DNA from: Motacilla alba alba
Lineage: Eukaryota; Chordata; Aves; Passeriformes; Motacillidae
DNA length: 64,000 nucleotides
Reading direction: 5' to 3'
Assembly (NCBI RefSeq): GCF_015832195.1
Contig: NC_052017.1
Coordinates: forward strand, 105,840,429-105,904,428
The notes beneath the pieces were generated by a model. That model was not told the DNA's origin. It did no database searches and saw only the letters and a program-made list of their open reading frames with translations. This document shows, piece by piece, positions 28,042 through 41,200 of the stretch; position 1 is the first letter of the stretch; every line of letters begins with the position of its first letter. The position numbers were made by a program, and so were the translations under genes.

Positions 28042-31000
28042 ATGCATGACAGGTCACAAATGCAGATAAAACTCCCTGTCTCAGCAGCAGAGCTGCAATA
28101 TTGAATGAGGGAACTGGATGGACACAGTGTATTTTTAGCATTTGTTTTACCCCAGTCAAATAAGTGTTCCTATTTACTGGTGGCAATGACGCCCACAGCT
28201 ATTCAATTTTGACATTTTCCCTATGGCTCTACCTCTCTTGCTTTTGCATGAGTTGGGTGGTTCTGAAGGATGCAACATTTCATGCCCAGAGGTCCTTATG
28301 ACATTTTAGAACAATGCATTAATCAGGCTGCTGGTCTCCTGAGGTACAACCAGAGCAGCAGAAAAACTAAGGAACCACAGAACCCAGCCCACTCACCCAT
28401 TCTTCAAGAAATCTCTCCCTATGCCAGCTGACATACTGGTTTCTGGGAAAACAGTCTCAAGCCAAGTAAAAGACTGCATTGCTTTCAGGGAAGGTGAGCA
28501 CAGATGCTAAATTAGGCCTGGCAGGGTTGCAAAAGTGGGGAGAAATAGAAACAAAGGGGTCAATTGTTTTCATGTCTCTGGTGTTGCCTACCAGGATAAA
28601 TATAGCCTCTCTTTGTACTCAGGGCTTTGTAAAATGGCCTGAGAATCTGCAAAATCAGGCCCCTACTCCTGCTGCTTGCATAAGCTTTGCAAAAACCTTA
28701 ATGTTCAGTCCTTTGAATCTTCTTAAAAATGTACTTTTCTAGATCATCTGAAGATGTCTGAGAGCAAAGGAGATGTGGGCAACTAAGCAATTGTCTGGTT
28801 GTAACCTGCCTGAATTTGAAGAAATGAGAAGAACAGCAGAATATACTGTCACCTGGCCTTTTTACCCATTCCCCACAGCTCACACTACATTCCAGGCAGG
28901 TGGCCCTAGCCCAGAGAACCTCACTGTGTGAGGACAAGCAGCCAGAGAAGAATGTGACTGGGAATACTGAATAAGGCACACATATTTGTGCCCTTTTTTC
29001 TGAAACAAATAGTCACTCCAGGCAAGCATGGCAGAACTTAGATGTTGAAGAGGACACAAAGCTGGACAAGGTAGAGCTGTGCAGGGGTTCTGACAGCATT
29101 TCTTCAAAGCACAAGAGCCCTGTGACAAAAGATAATGGGACATTGGCTCTGACTCTAGAAATAGGTGTTCAAAGCTGTGAGCCTTTAGAAGAGCACAGAG
29201 GTAGGGATAAAGGAATCTCAACAAGGGAGCATAAGCAGGGTTAGAGAGAAATCTTTGATCACAGGATGTTTATACTTGTTAAAGGGGTAAAAGTAACACA
29301 AATAAATATAAATAAACCACATTAAATCAGTATCCAAAACAAGGTTGGTGGCTGCACTTGTCTAGTCTGAGGAAAAATAGCATGGTTAAAGTGAAATGTA
29401 ACTTGGCTTCTAATAAGAGTACTGGCTGTAGAGGTGGAAAGAAATGGAGAGATCTTTGAGATGATGAGAAGGAAAAAGCAGTGGGATTTAGAGACGGGAA
29501 TGGGTGGATTAACGGAGCAAAAAGGAGCCAAAAATAACGGGGTAGGAATATTGAGAGAGATCATTACTGACAGGTGTCTGCTAGTTATAATTATATATCT
29601 CTTCTAATGCCAGTGTTATATTAGACTCTATCTTAACACACACATTATTTCTGTCTTTGAAGCTTCTAATCAAAAGAGAAGAAGAAATACTTTCTGCCTT
29701 TTACAGGACTTAACAATCAAGCAGTGAATGAAGCACGCTGCAGAGACAGAAGCTGTAAAAACAGCAATATGGATACATGTGTATTAATAAAAGATACATG
29801 CATATGCATTTCAAATTGCATATCGAAATGATGCTTGAACTGCTACTTAAGCAGGATTGCTCCTGAAACCACAGCCGGAGCAAGTCTTTAATATCAACTT
29901 GAATGAGGAGGAGTAGGCATTTTTCCCCTGATCCAAGCCTAATGGGGCTGCACGGGAGAAGAAGAGGTGATTTTATGTGAAGCTCGAAAATACTTTTTTT
30001 TGTAGGAAACTGCAGTCAGCTTGATTGTTGTGTTTTACCAGCAAAATAACTGCAGCTGCAACCAGCTACAATTAGGTACTTAGTAATGTGTTAACAGGTA
30101 GCTATGCACACAAAAATGAATTCCAGTCAAGGCAAGCTGAACTTTGATCCTCAACCTATCTTTTACAAAGCAGCACCAAGGGACTATGTTTTTTTCTTAG
30201 CAGCTTTCACACTGATACTATCACAACAATTAGTGCTTTTGAGACAGGCTGGTGGGATTGACAGCTGGCTGATGACACAGCACAGCCTGGAGACTGCCAT
30301 TAGATCATCACTATTGACAGGTTATCCGCTCGCTCCTCACTAGTGAAAAGTTATTCTGTCTTTTGCAACTTACTTTTGTTTTTTTTTAATGAAAATAAAG
30401 TTTTGTTTTAGTCACACCTAAACTGATAATACAACTGCCCCAAAAATGTGTTTCACAAGGGCCAATCCCTATGTTTTACTGCCATCATTACAGATGCACT
30501 GCAGATATTTTTAAGGCAGATTTTCTCATGACCATATGGAAAAAAATACTGGAAGAGAATTTTCATTAATCCTTTTAACTGCTGTGTAAGCTGTGAAAAA
30601 GCGAGTGTGTGCATACACACACACACACAGATGTGTATTTGTCTCCAATTCAAATTTACAAATCTAAACTAAGTTGCAGGGAGCTCTGGTAAAGAGCAGT
30701 AACTGTTGTAGAGGGAGAGCATCCCACCTGAAGAGGGGATGAACACAACTTACACAGGATTAAAAACAACCGAACCATTCTGCATGCACCAGAAAGTAAG
30801 AAGTAGTTGTTTTCCCCAGATTTATGTTTCCCAGTGATTGATTGTGTCCAAAAATGTACATGCATGGTCTCTCCCAGGTTCTATTTTTCCATTCTTTTTA
30901 CACAATCTGTAGTGTTTAGGAAGGGCTGAATCTCAGCACACAATTTTTCCTGTCTGAGAAGATTGTACAGATTATTTTCTTCCACTCAACTGCATTCTCA

Positions 31001-32819
31001 CAAAGTCAGAGTCAGTGCAGCTGTCTTTGAACCCTCTCTCCTTCTGTGACAAGAACAAACAGGGAAGACTGACACTCAGACTGTGACTGCTGCATAATGT
31101 GGTACCTGAAGAGACAGGGCTTCATACATACTCTGACCTTTCTGGCTTTATCAGTAACATAAACAACAGCATTCTAAATATATATCATTTAGTTACTTAT
31201 CACTTTAAATTAGGTGTGGGGAAGAAAAAACCTCTGCTGTCCCAGATGCCCAAGGACTGTCCCTCTAGTGCCACCTGCTACCAGTCCCAGCCAGTGCTGA
31301 GCAATCTGGCTGATCCCAGGTGACCCCAGCATTCTTCCCCATGCCTCACTTCACAGCACAGGGGAAAAAAAATTCCAAACAGCCTGGCTGACATGCTTTA
31401 AGATCACTTGTGGTAAGACTTGGGATATGAGGTCACTGTTAGCAGGCCAGCATGCAGTGATTCACCAAGCAAGACAAGTGTTATTTCTTTTGCAAAGTGA
31501 GTGCTCAGAGTGTCTTTGCAAGTGTTTGGGCAAGGGGCTGCTTTCTGCACACCTCTGTGCTATCATTGTGTGTTACTGCAGTGCTGGTACTGGACTCCAC
31601 ACAAAAATGCAGTAAATTCCCTGAGTGCTGGCTTGGTTTTGTCTACCAATACAATAAAAGGAGCCAAACCAAAGGCTTCTTCCTGTATCCTCCACAATAC
31701 CTCATGATCACACTGAGCTCCCAATGGATACCCACCATCTCACACATGGCTCTGACACCCTGCTGAACGAGGCCCTCACAAGCAGACTTCTGACTGACCC
31801 TCTTGCTTTTCAGGACCTTAGAACGGGGCTACCCATGACAGAGTAGCTATCAAAACACTAAAAAGACAAAGCCTAAAGCAGCAAAATGCTACATCAAAAC
31901 AGGTCATGGGCACTGGCCTCTGCTATCAGTTATGGATATGAAGCTCTGTTTCATGACAATGCCTTGAGTAAAATCCTTTCAGCAGAATGAGGCACCTCTT
32001 CAGTGGGGAGTGTGCAGGGAGCTAGAAAATGGCTAATGACTTTCAAAAGTATTAAAACAAAAAAGTCTCTATCTATCTATCTGGATGAAGTAAAGTCTAA
32101 TGCTTTCTAATTTGGAGAAAACATCTCAAGGAAGACACTAGACAGTAGCTAGGGGCCTCTGCCTGACGGCTCTTGGGTCTTCTCCGTACCTTTGATCTGC
32201 ATTATGAAATGTTAATGTCCACCACGTCAGGACTTGTTACATAAACATACCCTTTCTCCAACTGCTCAGTCCTGCCCATTGCAACTTCCATTCATATTAT
32301 CCATTTATATTTAAATGCTGACTTGGAGCTTATACCCAGAAGCACTGACATTTTTTAACAGGAGCAGCTAAACTAGGGTAAACTGCTAAATATAATTTAT
32401 TGATGATAAAGAGCTTGGTTCAGATTAAATTCCAGCAATTTAATAATGAACACATTCACATCCTGCATCCGGAATATGTATATGTATGTGTTTTCCCCTC
32501 CTCATTTAACTGGGAGAAGGGGGTCTCGGAATCTGTGATTTCCTGTTGATTAGATGTGAAGCAACCACAAGCACATATTTTTGATATCTCTATTAACAGA
32601 CTGTTCATGTCTAACTGCAAAACTTGGTTGCACTTCTCTCAACATCTTTGCCCAAGACAGACCAGTAAACACAATTCCTCTCTCTATAATTAGCCTTTTC
32701 TCTAAGGGCCCTGAAGTAAGTCTGCATGCCGTAGATTTAATATCCAGTGCTATATCCATATGTGCTGCCCTTGCCTGGTCCCAGAGCATATAAACTCCCC
32801 TATTAGCAGCCTTGACTGC

Positions 32820-33300
32820 TTAATTATGCAGATTTTTTTTGTACCCGCCTGCCTGTAAAATTACTGTGTCTAACCTTTTTTTTTCTCTCTCCTCTTTGCA
32901 CCATGCTGGCCATTCTAATGAAATCGGCATAGGGGAAAGGGCCTGATTTGCAGTTATGGAGGCTGGATCGCACTGGCAATCTGTCCTTAGTGGGAGTTAC
33001 AAAAGAAGTCAAATGCCTTCATCTGGTTCTCCCCTCTCATCCCCAAGGTGATTGAGTTCACTTCCTGATGCTTCCCAAGTTTTCCTCGGGCTGTCCAATC
33101 AGCGCATCCACCAGGGAGCCCAGCCTAGCTTGCAACAGTCTCCGTATCTAGTTACAGCCCCACCAGGGACAGTCAACTATCCACCCCCAAGCCTTCAGAT
33201 GAAAACCTTTTCTAACAAGGCCGCCCAGCGCCAATGAAATAACACACATCTGCATATCCACTGGGTCCCATGTTTCTTGTGCTCATGGATTATGTATCTT
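32820..33300. promoter_or_regulatory. Candidate conserved noncoding block or exon region
   Basis: This segment is unique and richer in CpG than its flanks (aatcggcatagg, ggatcgcactgg, cctcgggctgtcc, atcagcgcatcc, ggccgcccagcgcc). It has a CCAAT-like ccaatcagc and holds a plus-strand open frame ending at 33237. It may be a regulatory element or part of a nested transcript antisense to ZNF521. Confidence 0.28.
33052..33237 (+). other. Exon-like open frame, function unknown
   Basis: A plus-strand frame, antisense to ZNF521, reads 61 codons including HQGAQPSLQQSPYLVTAPPG and TVNYPPPSLQMKTFSNKAAQ before TGA. It has a protein-like composition, rich in Gln and Pro. There is no in-frame ATG at the start. 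A pyrimidine-rich tract with AG at 33046-33047 precedes it, but using that AG brings an in-frame TGA (33049-33051); the AG at 33078-33079 (cttcccaag) would keep it open. I do not recognise the protein. Confidence 0.2.
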
Positions 33301-36132
33301 GCAGCCTCTAATAAAGAAATGCAGTTCTTTGTTTAATGTTTATCTTGTGCTTGTTAAGCAAATGCTAATGTTGTATCAGAATGCTTTAGTGCTATTTGGG
33401 TTTTTGGTGATTTACTACAAGACAATCTGCTGTGAAGTAAATTTAGAGGGGAGGGGGAAGGAAAAAAAAATAACATTCCAGCTTAGAGGGAGTGAGAGAG
33501 AATGGTTTGACAGAGAAGGAGCAAGAGGCAGAGGGAAAGACGGAGAGCGCAACAGCTCCCGGTACGACTTCCCTCACCTCCGGCTGACGTGCCCACTTCA
33601 TCACTAGCCAGTCCGATACCTGGAGGTACAGAATCAACCCGCTATGATTTCCAAAAGGGATGAGATGATAACTTCCCCTTCAGTGATAAGGTAAACAGTG
33701 TCCTGAAGGGTAAACAAAAAATAAAAAAGCCCCTTTTGTTGTCTGCCTTTGTGCCCTGATGGTTAGCACTGTGCTGTGTTATTCACAGACCACAGGGAAG
33801 CCCTAGATTTAATTGTTCATGCCTGCCTCTGCTAGAAATAGGCAAAAGAGAATATGAGGTATTCAGAACCCCTTTCTTCAAATTATTTTTTCTTCCCTCC
33901 CCCCTTAGGGAGGGGAAGAGAGGAGATTTGGAAGCTGATGAACAAATGAATGTCCTTTATTTACCCTTTGGCAAGACAGAATATAGACATCCACAGTGCT
34001 AAGTGCTCCTGTTAACTCTCCACTCAATTCCTTCAACACTGTTTTGAAAGAAGATCTAACTTCTGGAATTCTATTTATTTTTCTTCTACAAATGAATTAG
34101 GGTCAATAAAAGGCAGATCTCCAAAAAGAGGAGACTTGAGTGCTAACTAGAAATGCAGCTGAGCTGCCTACATACCCCCCGTCCACACCATCATACACTT
34201 AGCAACCAGCCTTGTCACAAAATCAGTTGATTTTAAGATCTGCATGAAATAAGGTTGCACAAGGTTCCCTGGATCAAACCAGAATTACAGCTTAAAACAA
34301 TTTTGTGGATGAACAATTCTATACCTTCAACATAAGGGAAGCCCAAAAGATACTGATGAATTTCAGTGTGGAGATATCTTGTGGAATCACAAAGGTATTG
34401 TGCAGTAAGGCAGTAAACTCCTGTTTATTCCCTTTGCACACACATGGATTCTAAGCACATGAATATCCCATGTTCTATGCTCCTGTTCTCTGAGCATACC
34501 TTGTACCCTGCTGTCCAAGAGTGTGACAGTATGTGAATGCATCAAAGTGATACACCTACAGATGTACACAATTACTAATTGCAAACACTCAACATTTTAA
34601 AATCTTATATTGTTTGTTCTGGCACTAGAGTAAGCTGGTGCTCAGTTTTCTGGACTGAGAACAATGGGCAATGAAAGTATTTAAAACAAAAAAATGAAAA
34701 ATACGATAAATGGTGAGGTGAGATTATGTGTGGTTTTCTGCCTTGGCCCCTTTTTATGTGCCTTGATTTTCATTTCAGTTAGTAAGAGGGACTCAATTTT
34801 TTGAACCCACTTCAAATCTCTAAGTTAGCTGCTGAAACTGCTGATAAAAAGTGCCTCTTCATAAATACCGTTTGGATATTTTGGTGCTATTTATTTAGAA
34901 GGAGCTGAATTCTCATTTTGAACCTAAAATCTATTATCATCATCAAGTAGATTCATCTAAGATCATATTTGCTCTATTAAAGAGAAGGAATCTCTCTCCC
35001 ATTAGCTAGCACAGCACTCTAAATGGTGTAAGAACACAAGCGAGCATCCAGTGTTTTTTCCACTGCCTTCTTCTTTCCCTGCTGTTCTTCACCCAAATGG
35101 AGTAAATTTTCATTTAAGTGGTATACTTAATTTTTTTGGTATTTGGGGTATTACTATGCAAAGCCATTGTAAGCTCCACACACTCTGCTAATGCACCATT
35201 TATTACTAGATACAATCCAGGGTCTTGACTGTAATCTTTTAAGGCCTCTAATGACCTAGGTTTGGGCTGCATTTGAGACTTGCTCTCCATGTAGAGTCCA
35301 CCAAGAAAATTGAGCTCAATAGGAACAGCAAACCTGACAGTGTTCCCATTTAAATCCTTCAGAACAAGGGAGCTTCTCCATAAGCTGACTGTAGAATCAG
35401 TATCTGACCTGCTGACTTCAGCCAACTCTACACAACAGCATCATCACCATGAACTGGCTGCATGGAAACCCTGTCAGAGACTTCATTTCCCTCCTGCTGT
35501 CTCCATCCGAGCTACCTTTGGTAATCACTACATCTGAGAACACTGCTCAGCATAAATTAAGAAAGAGTCTCAAGGACACAATGAGTCTGTGGTGTACATG
35601 CTTGGCCTTAAATATTGGAAATCTTCAGCCTCCAGCCTGCGTTTCATAAAGAATGGCCATTATAAATAGGAGGCTTGACTTAGGGGCCAGGATTTGTGTA
35701 CAGATCACCTTACTGCAACGGTAAAGTCATCTTCCCTAACCCGGATGATGTTTTTCCGGTTTCCACACCACCAGTCACATTGGTCAGTAATGCACGTATC
35801 CCTGATGGCTTGCAGTTCCCCTTGTATAGCTAGCCATCCTTGTCATCTCTGTGGCATGATAGCAGCAGATATAGAGTGGGAGATGTGAGATGCTCCTTTG
35901 TTACGTGCCAACAATCCTTGTCTTTTTTTTTCTTTTTAAGCATTGTAAGAGAGCTGTACATTGAGAGTTGTACAGATATTTTCCAGAAGCATTTAGAAAG
36001 CATCTCTTAAAAGTCAATACTGACTGCTATGGATCTAAGAAGGAAAACTGCATAGATATCAAACCATAGTAGTGATGAACCTATATCCTAAATACCCCTA
36101 TGTACCTGCTTATCTATTTTGTGTTGACAGAT

Positions 36133-36250
36133 CATATCACAGAATCACTGAAAATAGAGTTGGAAGGGACCTTAAAAGGTCACCTAGAGCATCCCCCTGC
36201 CTTAAGGCAGGATCAGCTATGCTGTACAATTTAGATGACCTCAAACTAAC
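36133..36250 (-). mobile_element. CR1 LINE 3' fragment (antisense)
   Basis: The plus strand shows the reverse complement of a CR1 tail: cacagaatcactgaaaatag, then agttggaagggacctta, a stretch ending in ccccctgcc, and aggcaggatcagct. It is short, diverged and 5'-truncated. Confidence 0.88.
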
Positions 36251-38133
36251 GAAGCAGAAAGGATGATGGCTAAAATGCCGTTGGATTAAGCCCAGTTCTG
36301 AATGTATTGATTACAAGGAAAAGAGCATTTGAAATCTGCTGTTACTGTGCAAGAGTCAAAGAAAACAGGTGGTTAACAAGCTGGTTAATCCAGGTTGTTT
36401 GCTGCAGGTGATGGAGTCAAGTGTTTCTGACTGTGAAGAATTATTTTCAGGATCTAGTCAGATCCAGACAGGTTTCTTGTGGCTGTGCAAGCTCTAAAGG
36501 AGATATAGGGGTGTTTGATAGCTACCTGTCAGAGTCAATTTGCAAGAGTCACCATGAAGTCTCGAGTAATAGTCTCTAAGAATAATGAGTCTTTTCTGCT
36601 TGAATTTCAGCCTGTGATGTTTCCCGAATTTCTGGAAGTGACAAGACACACACAATCAAGCCTAAGAGTCAAATCCAAGTGTCTCCTACATAAAAAACTG
36701 CTCATCTCTCAATGTAAGATATCAATGACTTAAATATGACAGAGGAGAGGGAGTTTGGGTCAAAAACTTGCTACCTTTGACATTTACCTTCAATTCTCGG
36801 ACACTGTTGAGGGGATTCATGGGGTGATTCCACCCCACCCCTGACCCAATAGGTCACAAAGGCCTTCACTGAAAGAGTCTGCTCTGTCATCAGTGATGTC
36901 AAGGTGCAAAGGGAGAACCAGGAGACATGTAAGAAAAGCATCATGAATCACAGCATAATCAGGTACCAGGGTAGACAGATCTGTAAACCTCCATCTCTTC
37001 TGATCTGAACCGGGAAAATATTTTATCTGAGCATTTCATAGGTAGTGATGAACCTGTTTATTTGGAGAATAATTGTCTGTATTAGCTATTCAGGAAATAG
37101 TGACTACTAAAAGCTCTTCTCATCACTTTTGCTTAGCACGAAGACTTATATTTTCACATGTATATGAGCTGATAGTGATGCTATCTGCCTTTGTCTCTGG
37201 AGGTAAGATATTTGCATCTATGCAGCTTTCACTGCAGGCCCATGCAGTAACTGAAGATACTGTAGACCATAATCCTTGAAGAACTACAGTGTCTCTCTAC
37301 TGATTTCTAGGTAAAATTCAGCATGTTGGCTTTAAGTTTTAGAGCCCTAGCTTGTTTGAACTGAGAGATGGTATTTTTCTTCATAGAAAATGTGACAACT
37401 GTGGTCAGAAATGTTCAAGTCACCAGCACTCTTCTGGCACAGCCAGGTGAATACTAATGCCAGGAGGTTTTGTTCAGGGATTTGTAGATTTAGACTTTAT
37501 TATCCAAAAGAGTTCAACAGGACTGGAATCTGGTTGCTTTTGGAAATGGCCTTCTGCGAGAAGCTGGTTGGCAATTAGAGGGGTTCATGTGGAAGGTCTG
37601 TAGGACAAGCCTCCAACTGGGTAACATTCTGGAACTGGGAAAGGTTTATGTGGTTTGGTTAAATATTTAGTAAACTCTATTCTACTTTTGTGCCATGAAA
37701 CCTGAGAGCAGCACAAAATCAGTTAATTAAAATTGAAATAGCAATGTCAAACTTCAGAATGGCAGAGCAGCTTCACGGGAAGCAATCCTCCCTTACCCAC
37801 CTCACTCACATTTACAGCACTGAGGAATGAGCAGATTGCATGCCAAGATTCTTCTTGCTGGTTTCTGAAGTGATAGAGACAGTCTGTAGGGTGGGCTAAA
37901 GTGAATTGTGCAATGTAAAGGAGAAAACACATTTGTTGACTGATCACCTCAAACCCTCCAGTACAGGATACCAGAACTCAACAATGCAGAGTAAAAGCTG
38001 GTTAATGACAGTGTTGGAACCCCTTTGGTCATGCTGACAGCTTCAGAAATGATGAGCCAGTATGTATCAGCAGTGTTTGTGTGAGTGTCAATGTCTCTGT
38101 GCATATATTTATAAATGAACCTTCTCTCTTGTC

Positions 38134-38276
38134 CTAGTTGTTGGCAGGTTCTTGGGGTACCTGAACGGGATGGGTGGTTTGCGGAGGGTGCCAAAGTGTG
38201 GCAGGAGGTAGGATATTGTTAGGAGGTGATATTGGGTGGCCCATCATTGGTGTTCCAAAAGGAGAAATAAGAACAG
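38134..38276 (-). other. Candidate cryptic/alternative terminal exon, proline-rich
   Basis: On the minus strand an acceptor-like gggtttgcag precedes 143 bp that read, in phase 1, AVLISPFGTPMMGHPISPPN, NILPPATLWHPPQTTHPVQ, VPQEPANN and stop. The ZNF521 intron in which it lies joins phase 1, so splicing the upstream exon to this acceptor would keep exactly this frame. It would end the protein before the C-terminal fingers. A weak internal donor (CAG before GTACCC) is present. The polypyrimidine tract is weak. Nothing else supports expression, and I do not recognise the peptide. Confidence 0.25.
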
Positions 38277-41200
38277 CTGCAAACCCTACAACACAATATT
38301 GGAAGCAGAATTTTCTGATGGTACATTGCAGCAAATGCTACTTCTGTATAAGAAGCTATATAGGAAGAGTCAGAGAATGGCAATCAGCATTGTGACAGTT
38401 CTTTTGTTTTTAGCTGTTTTTTTTTTTTTAACTACAATCTCACTGCATTGTTTGAAATCCTTTCAGTCTTAAAATACATGCTCTCCCATGCATTTTTCTT
38501 CCAGTCTCTGATGGGTCAGTCTTGGGTTTGTTTTTTTTTAATTTAAAAGGCCTATCAAATAAGGGGTTTTTTTTCCCCTTTCTTCTGAAAATTAATATTG
38601 GGGTTGAGGGCCAAACAATATAATGATGCAGTATTGCTTGCATTATTCCTGAAGCTATTTGATTTTGACAAGCCCACATTTGGTAATTAACATGAGAATG
38701 CCCCCTTGGGCTGTTCTCCTGTTAGCTAAAATATCTTATAAATTACTGTAATAAAAGGAAAAAGTGAACACACTGCCTGTCAATGTTTCAACTTATCTAG
38801 CAGGAAGAGAAGACAATGCCATGATCTGGAAACACGCATATGCCAAATGGATGCATAAATTACACTGCCTATGCCCATCTGAACCAGTCACCTGTCTGTC
38901 AGTGAAAATAGTGTGTAGGAAAAGTGTATTACTGTTTGTGTGGTATTTCTGTACATGTGGAACAACATCTCTCCCAGTCTGCAGAGGTATTTGTAGCCCA
39001 TTAACAGACAGAATAAACTGGTAATATTTTTTAGCAGAAGTGGTTGCCAGTGTGGAGTGTGTCAGATGGCAGGATTCACCTCTTCACCTCTTCTGTTAGA
39101 GGTCATGTCCATGGGGCTGCCTACACTTGGTGCCATTGGAAATCCTGCTCCAAATAGTCTGAACGCCTCGTGTCTACCGCCAGTTTTGCAAATCCACCCT
39201 TCTGGTGCTTTGAACTCAGAGGCCGACAGCCCAGCAGCTAGGCTTACATAGCAATTTGTGCTGTCCTGTCATCTGTGGTAGAATAACATCCTGCAGCAAG
39301 CATAAAAATCCACTGCTAACATCAAATGTATTCAAAACCGGGCACAAATATAAACCACGCAAACACACCCTGCATATCCCAATGCAGCAGGCTGAATGCC
39401 CTTACACAACCTGTTCAAAATAATGGAATTTGACATGAAAGAAAGTACCTTGTATAATACTTCCTGGCAGGTACAATATTTTTCTTTATTTATGAATGCA
39501 GGTGCTGGCAAAAAAATAGAAATCAGTGAAGGTTTTTTTTCTTAGAAGCATATTTTATGGTTTTTTTTCTCTTCTGATTGCAAAACTCAATGCAAAAGAG
39601 CAGAGAAACTGGGGGGCAAAGAAGTCTATGCCTTAGACAGGGCTTGTTTATTCTGTGTATATGGTTGTGAAACTGGAAGTTCAGAGGATGAACACACCAG
39701 ACAAACTGACAAAGAGCACATGACTACTTAAAGGGTTTACTTCTTTCCAAAAAAATACCATTAATTAAAAGCACCAAACATCCTGAAATAATCTCTGTGA
39801 CAACTTATTTTCTAGGCTGTTTTGATCAAAGATTTGCCACCTTCACTAATATAAAGTACCAGATTGCTGCAAGAGCAATAGTTTTTGAGTTCGATCCTTG
39901 AGGACTCTTTTTATTTTCCTGTTAAAGGCCTTGCAAAATCAATGCCTATAAATTGTAGACTTATTGATAAAAATTCTGGGGCATGCAACTGAATGTAGAT
40001 CAAAAAATGCCTGTGTTTAATCCATTGCAGACATAATTTGCTACTATTGCTGAATTTTAAAAGGACCTGATCCAAAGCAATGTCACGTTCCCAGCTCTGT
40101 GCCATAGCCTACTGACATTTGATCACAAATATGACTGTGTTTTCCTTGTGACAGCTGGGACACAACGCAAGCCAAGTCATCCAGTTCCTCCTGTAAAAAG
40201 CAGGACAATGCAGGAAGCTTGTTTATCCCAAGAATACCATGTGATTTTATACATCAGGCTGCAAAGTTATTACATGCAGCCTACTAAAACTTACAAATGA
40301 CCATTTCACCTTTGCTTTTTCTACAGCAGGCAAAATCTTAAGGAACAATTCTCTTCTGAATGAGTTTTCCAATGACTCGATGCTGCAGTCACCAGGTCAG
40401 AGGTAATGAGGGCTGCACAACTTACAGTGCCACAGCTTCAGCTTGGTTAGATCAATGGCCTACAATTACCTACAAACAAGTCAGACACCAATCAATGGTT
40501 TGTTATTTCCTGTAAGAGTTGTGCAGGGAAACTTTGCTAGGTCAGGGAAAATCACAGTGGAGGCAACGGCTGCACCTGCCTGCAGTGCCTATCATGCCAA
40601 AACACCTTATGAGTAACCTTGAAGATCCTGTAATATGGTTAGAGGCCACAGGGACAATCTGGCTTCCTCAGATGAGCCTGGCTTCTCTGGCTCGGCATCA
40701 GGTCCAAAGGCTACTCTGCCATTATAAGCTGGAAAACCTAAAGATGCTAATGAATAAAAAAGAACCTAGTTCAAACCTCTGAATGTAAAATTGCAAACCA
40801 GGGCATTTCATGGCACCCCAGCACAGCCTAGATCTGAAGTTTTATTTTTACAGCTATCATGGCACTAAAAACTGCAATATGAGCCAAATCCATTCCAACG
40901 GATTCATTTATTTTTGAGGGATGTCAAAGGTGCCAGATTGATAACCCTGGCGAGCAACATTTTCAATTTCTCTGCACACCAGGCACAGACCAGGCAGCAG
41001 CAGTGCTAGCCTCCTGCCCGTGCTTCCCATCCAAGCCTCCTTAGTCCAGAGAGGGACCACCTAGATGCAGTATAGAGCTATCTCTGTATTACCTAGAGCT
41101 ATTTCTGTGCAGTCAGCCTGTGTCCCCACTGCTGTGCTACAGTCAATGAAAGCACCACCCACGGCAGATGTGCTTTTGTGAGGAACATTTGTCTGCCGAA

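Noticed and set aside
35114..35425. 103-codon minus-strand frame with a protein-like look
   Set aside because: No recognised family, no clear acceptor or donor, and it starts at a non-ATG codon. Kept only as a note.
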